Shown here: piece by piece, positions 56,172 through 64,000 of the stretch
Layout of the letters: the number at the start of each line of letters is the position of its first letter
Numbering within the stretch: position 1 is the first letter of the stretch
Origin: Fragilariopsis cylindrus CCMP1102
Taxonomy: Eukaryota > Bacillariophyta > Bacillariophyceae > Bacillariales > Bacillariaceae
NCBI GenBank assembly: GCA_900095095.1
Contig: FMBT01000310.1
Location: 372,001 to 436,000, forward strand
Direction of reading: 5' to 3'
DNA: 64,000 nucleotides
The notes under the pieces: generated by a model
The model's database searches: none
Told to the model about the DNA's origin: nothing
The model's input: the letters and a program-made list of their open reading frames with translations, nothing else
Program-made: the position numbers and the translations under genes

Positions 56172-57057
56172 GTTGAGTTGGTTTATCTTGTAAAGTTGTG
56201 GGAAAGTTTGTTTGACTTGAAGGTATACTATTATCCTATACTTTGGGATATGAATGAAATAAAACTTTATGAATACAAACAACAATTCTTACCCGCACCA
56301 AAGTGAGGAAAGTGAGTGAGACTAGTCGTGCTTTCTTTCCTGTGAAGTCTTTTCCTACTTGAAAGCGCACATCGCTGTGCCTGAAATAGGAATCGTGCAT
56401 GTGGTATTATCCGTCATACTGTACAGTGGTGCAGTAGGTGGCTGAACACTCCATAGCAGAGAATGGGTAGCGCTTGGAGCGATACTTCCCAAGACTCGCT
56501 CTCTACTTACTCACTGTACGCCTACGAACAGCGCAGTACTTCTTCGCCGATGTTTTACGCGAACCAACCAACGACCTAGAATCATGAATCGTGCGAACCA
56601 TTCTACGTTTGTCCGAAGACATACATACAGTCAGAGGAGAAGTTGCTGACCTACGGTACCGTTTTGCTCAAGGATGTGTTGTTTTAACTTCTAAAAATCA
56701 AAAAAGAGCCAAAAAGTAAATCTAATTTGTGAGCAAAAAATAATCAAATTTATTGGGCCTAAAAATCTTTGAATCTTTCGTGTTTATACCCTCAATACGT
56801 ATGACTCGTACAACATGAAGTATGAGGCAACACAAGAATCATCAAATAAATCATCATCGAATCAAGATGAACAATCCAGGAAGAAAGAATTCTGCAATCG
56901 CACTACCGCGAATAAAGTGAACAATACGAAGATGATCTGTATGCGACACAAGGTTTGCTACCAATTGTGTGGATATGATTATAAAGTCTCTCAAGAGAAT
57001 AAATTAAAAGCTTCGCTACAGTAACTAACTCGGCTCACGAACAAGAAGATTGTAAAT
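56172..57057. other. Intergenic region, divergent promoters
   Basis: About 890 bases upstream of both the Cys-rich secreted gene (-) and allantoicase (+). It contains catactgtacagtg near 56415-56427. A 69-codon frame at 56815-57024 (Lys/Ser/Asn-rich) lies just before allantoicase; I see no support for it as a gene. Confidence 0.45.
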
Positions 57058-58554
57058 ATGACGACATCCCATAATACCGGTACTAAAACCAACGACAATA
57101 AAGACAACGAAAAAATGACAACGTATACAGCTCCAACGAATTCACCTGTAACGCACCAACCTCGTTACACCTTGTATGGTACGAATCTTACGGATGAACA
57201 TTTAGGTGCAAGAGTTATATTTGCAACAGATGAATTCTTTGCGACAGCAGATAACCTACTTAAGCGAGAAGCTCCTGAATATGATCCAAACGCGTATTGT
57301 TCTCAAGGAAAAGTAATGGATGGGTGGGAATCTCGGCGTCGTCGTCAACCTGGTCATGATTGGTGTGTAATCCGACTCGCATACCGTGGTACAATTGCTG
57401 GTATTGAAGTCGACACTGCATTCTTTACTGGAAATTATGCTCCAGGGATTTCTATCCAGGCAGCTAATATACCTGACTATTCATCAGACGAACACGATGA
57501 ATGGATGCCTGGTTCATTCGATAGATTCGAACGAGGTGGTGGCATCCGCGGTAGTAAGGCCGATTCTGACCTTATTACTAAAGCAGAAGATGTATGTGGT
57601 CAACACGAATGGAAAACATTGGTTTCATCTGTAGAATTGAATCCAGGTTATCCCGAAACAAGAATGCATCACTTTACCGCAGAAGATCATTCTACACCCT
57701 TTACACACATTCGTATTAATTACTTTCCTGATGGAGGAGTTGCTAGAGTCAAAGTTTATGGTTCTGTCAGTGTCGATTTTACTCGAGATGTGTTTGGAAT
57801 ATTAAAAGCTAGTGAACCGGTCCCCGTATTGGACTTAGCCAGTATGGCCTTAGGTGGACGTGGATTGGCATGTTCTAACAAACACTTTGGTGTACCACGT
57901 AATTTGTTAAAACCTGGTCGTGGATTAGATATGGGTGATGGTTGGGAAACTGCCAGACATATGAAACGACCACCAATCATAAACACCAACCCCGAAACCG
58001 GCTTAGTCGATACTGATTTAGGAGATTGGTGTATTCTACAATTGGGAACAATCACTGCACAAGTCGAAAAACTTGAAATCGATACCTGTCACTTTGTAAG
58101 TAACATGCATGTACAATATTTTTGATTTTAGTCTGCTCATAGCAGAAAAACTGCATACTTATCCAATTTTCTAAATTTTAATCTTTCGTTTGCTTTGCAG
58201 AAAGGTAATTACCCAGAAAGTATCATGGTGGAAGGAGGATGTGCAAGAAACATGAATGCCGAGGTTCACGATGAAAAGGACGATGAAGATGATGTTAAGT
58301 TTGAAGATCTGAACATTAAATGGTTCCCACTATTGAATAGAACCAAACTTGGACCTGACAAAATCATTTCCTATGAGTTAGATCGTGGCGACCTAAATCA
58401 GCCATTTGCTGATGCTCCATATATCAGTCATATCAGAGTAAATATTTATCCTGATGGCGGAATATCTCGAGTTCGTGTTCATGGACGACCTAAACGAATG
58501 GAAGAAAAGGAAAGAAAGTCCATGAGACGTGTTTTGAGTGGTTTGGAATTGTAA
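57058..58554 (+). CDS. alc: Allantoicase, two exons
   Basis: Hydrolyses allantoate to ureidoglycolate and urea in purine degradation, letting the cell recover nitrogen. Exons 57058-58095 and 58201-58554 with a GT-AG intron join EIDTCHF|KGNYPES in frame, for 463 residues. The two allantoicase repeats are visible. Repeat 1 runs from GARVIFATDEFFATADNLL through KVMDGWESRRRR, DWCVIRLA and IEVDTAFFTGNYAP to IRINYFPDGGVARVKVYG. Repeat 2 runs from GRGLACSNKHFGVPRNLL through MGDGWETARHMKRP, DWCILQLG and LEIDTCHF to RVNIYPDGGISRVRVHG. A Lys/Asn/Thr-rich N-terminal extension (about 35 residues) precedes repeat 1 and does not look like a signal peptide, so the protein is probably cytosolic or peroxisomal. 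Length fits the family apart from that extension and acidic inserts. No frame break. Confidence 0.95.
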
Positions 58555-59329
58555 AAGAAAAAGAAAACGTTCTTCTGTGAACGAACATCATTTTCGACGA
58601 AAGTGTACAATTTTATTTCTCTTCTGTCATATCAGGGCAGCGGTGAGTTGGTTCTTGATTTGAACATTTTCTAAACGTATGCCACACCTCTACTAGGCCT
58701 GCAATATCCACTTGAAAAAAATGTAGTAATGATCACTTATAAATGCCATGTTAACACGATATCAATTATTTTGTAGAACATTTAATGGGGCAACGTATAA
58801 TACCATCCTCTCATTCGTGTTACAGTTCATCTATTGAATCTTGCTGCCTTGAACCATAATCTACCCAATGGGGAACCTAGCGAGGCAGTACACTACGGCA
58901 TACAATTACGCAGTCAGGCCTTCTACTACATAAACATACTTACCGTATCTTGTATTATTTCTCTTCTAGTTAGCCTCATATGTTAGTTAGTAGTATTAAA
59001 AAGTACTTCGTATTATTTTATTGCTAGTTAGTAGGTTGTATATATAGCCAATAGTAGTATACTACTATTACGTAGGAAGATCGTAGTTTTTCGCCGCCTC
59101 TTGGAATTATTATGTATTATATATATAATTGTATTGTAGTGTGACACACAAAAACAAAGAATATTGAGATATTCCAATGAACATCGTTCGTTCCTTCGTT
59201 CCCATAAATTGAAGATGAACACAGAACGACTTTATAACATCGTATTACTTTTTACACATGATTGTAACTGTTATTGTTACTGTTATTGTTGTGTTTCCGT
59301 TTCGTTCTTTCGTCGTTTCTTTTTTGGTA
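58555..59329. other. Intergenic region between convergent genes
   Basis: About 770 AT-rich bases. Nothing recognised apart from short agtagt and tatata runs. Confidence 0.5.
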
Positions 59330-60802
59330 TCAATCTCTCTTTCGTTTTCGCTCTGTTATTGTGGTTTTCGAATTCATCCTTTTTGTTCTTCCTAAAGGAT
59401 TGCTGGTCCCATCGTTTTTATCATTGCTATTATTGTAATTGCTGTCATCATTTTTATCATTATCATTATTGTTGTTCCTATTGCTTACTGCCGTTATCGC
59501 TAATGGTGATGGATTCGATAATAGTTTCACCAAAATATCAGGTTCTCTCCGGATCAAAAAATAGACACAATCTATATGAACATTTTCATCAATAGCTGCC
59601 ATCATTAATGCTTCCACAATATTTAATGGTGATGCATGATTGTCCAAAGAAGTAGAATAACGAATAAGAGTGTCTTCTACTACTTCCATCACTTGTTCAT
59701 GTCCATATTTTTCACAAGCAATTTTGAAGGGTGTGTCACCTTCATTGGTTTTGATGAATAGGAGATTAATTCCTTTCTTCTTTGGAAAATAATGAATTCC
59801 ATATTCGAAAATAGATTGGAATCCTCGAATTGAATCTCTATTGAGGTAAGAGGAACGAAGTGGTAGATTTGAATATTCAGTAGTATGTGTTAATGCGGAC
59901 GGATCCCATTGAACCAAGAACCGAAATCGTTTCTCTCCAGAATGAAAATAATGGCAAGACAAGTCGTTCAATAGGTCATACTTTTGAATATCTTCTTTCT
60001 TTAGAAGACCCATTTTTCTCAATTGAATCAAAACTTGTAGATATTTATCATCGATATGTTCATGATATTCCTGACTACGACGTTCGATCGGGTCACTACA
60101 TATGAGGTAATGCAGAACATGACGTATATCATGTGTTTCATCTTCAAATAACAATCCTCCTCTATGCTGCTCATCAAATAAGCCGAACTCTATCGCTAGC
60201 CTAGCTACGAGAGGGATGAAAGGAGCAGATTTCACGTTGCACCACTGGTCAGAGGACCAGCTGCCGTCTGGATAGAGTGTGACTGCGAGGAATTGAATTG
60301 GATACAACACCACTCGTTCCTCCTCCTCCTCCTCATCGTCATCATCATCACCTTCATAAATTGCAATTTCTTTTCTTCTCGTCATAACGCCAGGAAATAA
60401 TCGTAGTACAGTTTCAACTTCAGCTTCTGTATCACGATCGCTATCTAGTCCCTGATAATTACCATCGTCATGGTCCCTTTCACAAATCATATCATGAATA
60501 TCATCTTTTAGAGTTTCAAGAAAAGTTTCAACTAATTCATCAGTTTTATTTTCTGATCGAAAAGGAAATTCTTCTGTTTTTTGAAGGACCGTAATCAATT
60601 CGAGACGTCTTCTCCTACGGGCATCAGCGGCTTGATGCTCTTGACCATCTTCGTTATCAATATTGGCATATTCCATGGCTTCTATCGTCGTCGTCTTCGT
60701 CGTCGCTGTTGTTGTTTGGTTGTGTGTCTTCAGTGTGCTTTTGTCTTCTCTCAAAAGATTTTTACGGCGTTCTGAATGTTTTGAGGATTTCAGATGCAAC
60801 AT
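59330..60802 (-). CDS. Lineage-specific ankyrin-like repeat protein of Bacillariaceae
   Basis: 490 residues, uninterrupted. Opening choices are ATG 60802 (MLHLKSSKHSERRK) or the later MEYANIDNEDGQEH, which matches the usual start of this family. Characteristic blocks are ARRRRRLELITVLQKTEEFP, LRLFPGVMTRRKEIAIYEG, FIPLVARLAIEFGLFDEQHR, HIDDKYLQVLIQLRKMGLLK, KRFRFLVQWDPSALTHT, FEYGIHYFPKKKGINLLFIK and GDTPFKIACEKYGHEQVM. The helical TPF.IAC repeats are ankyrin-like. I know this pattern as a large expanded family in Fragilariopsis and Pseudo-nitzschia; that is recollection, not a search result. Function unknown. An acidic run (DDDDDEEEEEE) interrupts the N-terminal part, and the C-terminus is an Asn/Asp microsatellite followed by a basic tail. 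Confidence 0.78.
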   Translation of the reverse strand: MLHLKSSKHSERRKNLLREDKSTLKTHNQTTTATTKTTTIEAMEYANIDNEDGQEHQAADARRRRRLELITVLQKTEEFPFRSENKTDELVETFLETLKDDIHDMICERDHDDGNYQGLDSDRDTEAEVETVLRLFPGVMTRRKEIAIYEGDDDDDEEEEEERVVLYPIQFLAVTLYPDGSWSSDQWCNVKSAPFIPLVARLAIEFGLFDEQHRGGLLFEDETHDIRHVLHYLICSDPIERRSQEYHEHIDDKYLQVLIQLRKMGLLKKEDIQKYDLLNDLSCHYFHSGEKRFRFLVQWDPSALTHTTEYSNLPLRSSYLNRDSIRGFQSIFEYGIHYFPKKKGINLLFIKTNEGDTPFKIACEKYGHEQVMEVVEDTLIRYSTSLDNHASPLNIVEALMMAAIDENVHIDCVYFLIRREPDILVKLLSNPSPLAITAVSNRNNNNDNDKNDDSNYNNSNDKNDGTSNPLGRTKRMNSKTTITERKRKRD

Positions 60803-61082
60803 CTAAAATTTTATATATGTTCGTTTCACAAAGACTTATCGACTCACTCGACTTAGTGCAGATAAAAAAATCTAGTCCGTGATCGAATCCAGTCCCGTAC
60901 GGTGGATCGAAAGTGATTTCCCAAATTTGGCTCGAATTATAATTTAACGGAGACAAAGACACATCACAACAATTAACAAGAACTCTTCAACTCTTCGGCA
61001 GTACAACGACACATCACCACTGCTTTCCTATTCAATTTTGTGCTTCTGTTATACATTAATAGTAATAATAATAAAAAAATCT

Positions 61083-61831
61083 ATGACGATGGACGGTACC
61101 AGTACAGGTAGACGAGAAGCGGGAGCTTCTGGCAATAGGAAACCAATCACAATGGCTGACTTTTTCCGACCGATCGGCGACGCCGCTAATACTGAAAATA
61201 AGATAATCATCAACAATACCTGTAATAGTACGGTAATAGTACCAGTACCAGTACCAGTACCAGTACCAGTAATACGTTTTCTTCACAGGAGAAGCAACAT
61301 CCAATTTCACCATCGTCGTATACTGTACGAGCGACGAAAAAGGGGAATGTTCCGGTTGTGATCGAATCACGGAAACATCATAAGGTTGTTGTCTTGTCGA
61401 ATGTTGAGGGAGATATTGAAAAATTATTATCAATATTGAAAAAGAAATTAGGAACGGGGGGTAGTATACAGAAAGGGAATAATTCAATTGAAATTAGTGG
61501 TGGGAAAGATAAACATCTTGAAGTTATTGCAAAATTTTGTATCGAATCTGGATGTCTAGTCGGTGCGTCGAAACATACGAAAGGAACGGTCGAGACAAAA
61601 AGCAGCAACAACAAGAAATATGAAAAAGAGCAAAAGAAGGAACCAGCAAAAATCGAAAAAGCACCACTAAATACAATTGTTCTGAATCCGAAAGTAATCA
61701 AAACGATGAAACCAATCAAATTAAAGGAACACCTATCAGCTAGACAATTATCGACACAAGGTAATAAAAAAGAATTGATTGCAAGACTGATGATGTCAGC
61801 AGCAACAGAAACAGCAATAGCATCGACGTGA
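61083..61831 (+). CDS. SUI1 (eIF1-like) domain plus SAP domain protein, frame-disrupted
   Basis: The N-terminal frame from ATG 61083 reads MTMDGTSTGRRE, TMADFFRPIGDAANTENK, then a (GTACCA)n-encoded Val-Pro run. The conserved C-terminal part is in another frame: YTVRATKKGNVPVVIESRK, a SUI1-type core with LLSILKKKLGTGGSIQKG, IEISGGKDKHLEVIAKF and a Lys-rich linker, then a SAP motif (MKPIKLKEHLSARQLSTQGN, KELIARLM). SUI1 domains act in start-codon selection; SAP domains usually bind DNA or RNA. The frame switch lies in or just after the hexanucleotide repeat (about 61235-61275). Because a six-base unit cannot by itself change frame, at least one single-base event is needed. The two domains in one protein suggest a translation factor with nucleic-acid tethering, but no pathway is shown. 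Confidence 0.7.
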
Positions 61832-62560
61832 CGTGACGTTTTGACACGATGAGATCGTTTTGGGGCTCGGAAATCAAGTCAGTCACTGTTACTGTTGCGT
61901 CAAGTACTACTTGCATGCAAAGATACATATTTATCTTTTTGTACCGATAAGTAACCGTTTGATGTCGTTTCTATCTTGAATACCAAAAGGGAAAGAGATG
62001 ACACTGATCGTCAAGAATGAACAGGTCATAGAAACGAATCGAATGAGATCGATGTGACGACAAACAACCATTGCTCTGATTCTCGAATCGATTATCCTGT
62101 GAGGGAATTGTGGGCGTTATGATTTTATGTCGGGAGTTGTATCGTACTTGCTAAAGTAATAATGATGATTAAAACCAATTCAACATTTTGCGCTACAGAC
62201 AGACAATAACATTGAGCCAAGAAAGAATAATCTCTCGATTTTAATTCAAAATTGCTTGCTGATATTTTTTAATTTTAAAGTATCATTTCCTATATAAAGT
62301 AGAGGTATAATACTGAATACTAGTACCATTTGTTTAATTTTATATATATTGTTGAATTAAGAAAAGCAGTAGTGAAGGAAGCCGTGCCCCCGGTGTTAAT
62401 CAAACATGATTGATGGTTGTCATCAATATTATAGCACTCATTTATAATACAAATAGTGTATAAAGTACTTGGCGGCTTGGCGGGTGTTCCTTAGATGTAG
62501 TGTGATTATGGTGTACACGAGTAGCCCCCCCCCCCCCCCCGTGCCGTCCTGTTGTGTTAT
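61832..62560. other. Intergenic region with a C16 homopolymer
   Basis: About 730 bases between convergent genes. A run of sixteen C (62525-62540) lies just before the 3' end of the next gene. The rest is AT-rich and unremarkable. Confidence 0.6.
62525..62540. repeat. Poly-C run, 16 bases
   Basis: Sixteen consecutive C in an otherwise AT-rich region; the other strand is a G16 run able to form quadruplexes. Its exact length is uncertain in any assembly. Confidence 0.8.
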
Positions 62561-63079
62561 TCAACTACTCCAGCATTTAGTTTCATAATATGTTCTACTA
62601 TTTTTGTTGTTGTTTCTTCTATCTCCATATCCACACATATTAGCGACGAAGGGTGGTTTTACTGTTGGAAAGAATGTTTCTGGTCGACGACATTTTGGAT
62701 CAAAGACATGACAGTCACGAACAGAGGAAGATCCACAATATTCACATGCCAAAGGAAGACGGAAGGGTATATACGGACGTGTGATATCTTCTTCTTCCTG
62801 AACTCTTTCATTTTCTTCACCACCTTGTTGATCATTAATATCGTTATCTGTTGTTGTTCTTGTTGTCGTCATTAATTCAATTGGAAGACAATGTATTGTG
62901 GCTATTTCAAGTACCCGATCGAATGATTTCGAGATATTATTGATGGATGACGAAAGTAACGATGAAAATGATTCGTCTAATCCATTGCTATTGTTGTTGT
63001 TCTCGTCGTTGCTATCATAATCGCCGGCATTGTCATTGTCAACGTTGGAAATGACTACTGCGGGCGATAGTGACACCAT
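62561..63079 (-). CDS. Small Cys-rich protein of unknown function
   Basis: 172 residues from ATG 63079 (MVSLSPAVVISNVDND), uninterrupted. An Asn/Asp-rich acidic lead is followed by an amphipathic stretch (SFSSLLSSSINNISKSFDRV), a Thr/Glu-rich linker, then a compact Cys-rich part: FRLPLACEYCGSSSVRDCHV, FDPKCRRPETFFPTVKP and ANMCGYGD. The CxxC with further Cys suggests a zinc-binding fold. No family recognised; the well-ordered C-terminal part supports a real gene. Confidence 0.45.
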   Translation of the reverse strand: MVSLSPAVVISNVDNDNAGDYDSNDENNNNSNGLDESFSSLLSSSINNISKSFDRVLEIATIHCLPIELMTTTRTTTDNDINDQQGGEENERVQEEEDITRPYIPFRLPLACEYCGSSSVRDCHVFDPKCRRPETFFPTVKPPFVANMCGYGDRRNNNKNSRTYYETKCWSS

Positions 63080-63589
63080 TTTATTACTCGTTTCGTTGAT
63101 GTTAAGAATAAACGTTATTAGAATACGACGTCAATTATTTATACTATACTATACTATACTATACAATACAATACCAATGACGATGATGGCTGATAGCGAT
63201 TTGACGACACTACCGTATATCTTATATCGCAGTGATCGGTTGTGATCATAGCATTATTATTCAAGTAATCGATGAAGAACTGCTCCGACCGAAATACTAG
63301 TAGCTGCAAATGGTGTTGCCACTACAGTATTTGAAGGTTTGAAAATGGTACGGAGTCGTTGTCTATTATTTCTTTCTTTCCATTTGATAACTTATATTTT
63401 TTTTACTCTTATCTATGGTCCAAACGTGCAATGGCGTGGGATAGGACTCGACTCGACTAGGTCGATTAGATCAAACTTATTTCTTACAGTATCTTTTTGT
63501 TGTTTCTATGCAACAAACAAACAAACAAACAAACCAAACCTTGAACCTACAGTAGCTTTCAGATAGCATTAGTACCAACATTTATCATC
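63080..63589. other. Intergenic divergent promoter region
   Basis: 510 bases with (actat)n near 63140-63162 and (aaac)n near 63510-63535. Nothing else recognised. Confidence 0.5.
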
Positions 63590-64000
63590 ATGGCTTTGAT
63601 GCTTCTCGCTGGTGCGGGCTACGCACTATACAAACAACAACAAGAGAAAGAACCAACTAAAGAATTTAAGGACTATGAGTTGGATCCAGCTGTGTTACGA
63701 TTTTTCAACGATGAAAAAGATGATGACGAGACGACCACAACAAGCAGCACGAAGATAGGATTCATAGAATTTCTACCATCGGAATTAGCGATGGGTCAGT
63801 ACTCGAATTCATTAACGACAATCACATTTTACGAAGGTGACTATTTACAAATAAAATTACAATTAGAATGTAGAATTAAGGAAGTATTAACAGTTAATCC
63901 ATGGCTGGGAGGACGATTGGTAGTAAACCGGGCGAAGAGGATCTCAAGTTATGGTACGACCCAGAATGCAATGACAGACCCTCCAATATCTATACGTGTC
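63590..64000 (+). CDS. Start of an acyltransferase/condensation-domain-like gene (runs off the window)
   Basis: ATG 63590 gives a short hydrophobic start (MALMLLAGAGYALYKQQQE), an acidic linker, then FIEFLPSELAMGQYSN, TITFYEGDY, LQLECRIKEVLTVNPWLGGR. The phrase (V/L)xxNPWLGGRLV matches the N-terminal part of diatom proteins that resemble CoA-dependent acyltransferases or condensation domains. After GGRLV the sequence SKPGEEDLKLWYDPECND, which fits better than the continuing frame, lies in another frame (switch near 63925). The gene is cut by the window edge, so the catalytic His motif cannot be seen and the family call is tentative. Confidence 0.5.
   Translation, partial: MALMLLAGAGYALYKQQQEKEPTKEFKDYELDPAVLRFFNDEKDDDETTTTSSTKIGFIEFLPSELAMGQYSNSLTTITFYEGDYLQIKLQLECRIKEVLTVNPWLGGRLVVNRAKRISSYGTTQNAMTDPPISIRV

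Noticed and set aside
1-64000. Programmed ribosomal frameshifting as a genome-wide system
   Set aside because: The shifts go in both directions, share no common site or stop-codon context, and many intact genes show none; assembly indels explain the pattern better.

Overview
The window looks like nuclear DNA of a pennate diatom, most likely of the Bacillariaceae (Fragilariopsis or Pseudo-nitzschia type). It is AT-rich eukaryotic DNA with short GT-AG introns of about 100-215 nt, many Asn/Ser/Asp/Gln microsatellites inside coding exons, proteins with ER-type signal peptides or plastid-type leaders, and one gene (59330-60802) whose sequence matches a family I know only from that group. I cannot fix the species.

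Layout, left to right. 0-9 kb: a class 3 lipase open to the window edge, a small broken copy of part of a methionine-pathway gene, a decayed TPR-like gene, and an AarF/UbiB-type atypical kinase. 9-20 kb, minus strand: an O-acetylhomoserine sulfhydrylase-type PLP enzyme with three exons, a secreted conserved protein of unknown function, a two-exon calpain protease with its full catalytic triad, and a carotene-isomerase-like FAD oxidoreductase. 20-27 kb: an unknown leader-bearing membrane protein, a poly-Gln protein, a four-exon secreted GH99-like glycosidase with CBM35-like and B-lectin domains, a 62-69 bp minisatellite and tRNA-Thr(AGT). 28.3-39.1 kb: a nearly whole APE-type non-LTR retrotransposon (LINE) flanked by a 16-bp target-site duplication. 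40-52 kb: a PERK-like eIF2alpha kinase, a K+-channel-like protein with an odd filter, a GT34-like glycosyltransferase and a three-exon histidine phosphatase. 53-64 kb: a SAM methyltransferase-like gene, a small secreted Cys-rich protein with a duplicated motif, allantoicase, the lineage-specific repeat protein, a SUI1+SAP protein, a small Cys-rich protein and the start of an acyltransferase-like gene.

The genes do not form a pathway. Shared themes are scattered: ER/secretory function (PERK-like kinase, GH99, GT34, signal-peptide proteins), sulfur and nitrogen metabolism (sulfhydrylase, allantoicase), and plastid isoprenoids (carotene isomerase-like, possibly the AarF kinase).

Two points matter most. 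First, the LINE is large (about 10.8 kb), has clear ends, and carries a Tudor-like segment and an RNase H/zinc-knuckle module in a third ORF that overlaps ORF2 in the -1 register. Second, about a dozen otherwise well-conserved host genes each carry one or a few single-base frame breaks or an in-frame TAA. The breaks run in both directions and many lie at homopolymers or microsatellites. That looks more like assembly indels (or mixed decay) than programmed frameshifting, and it limits how far any single lesion can be trusted.
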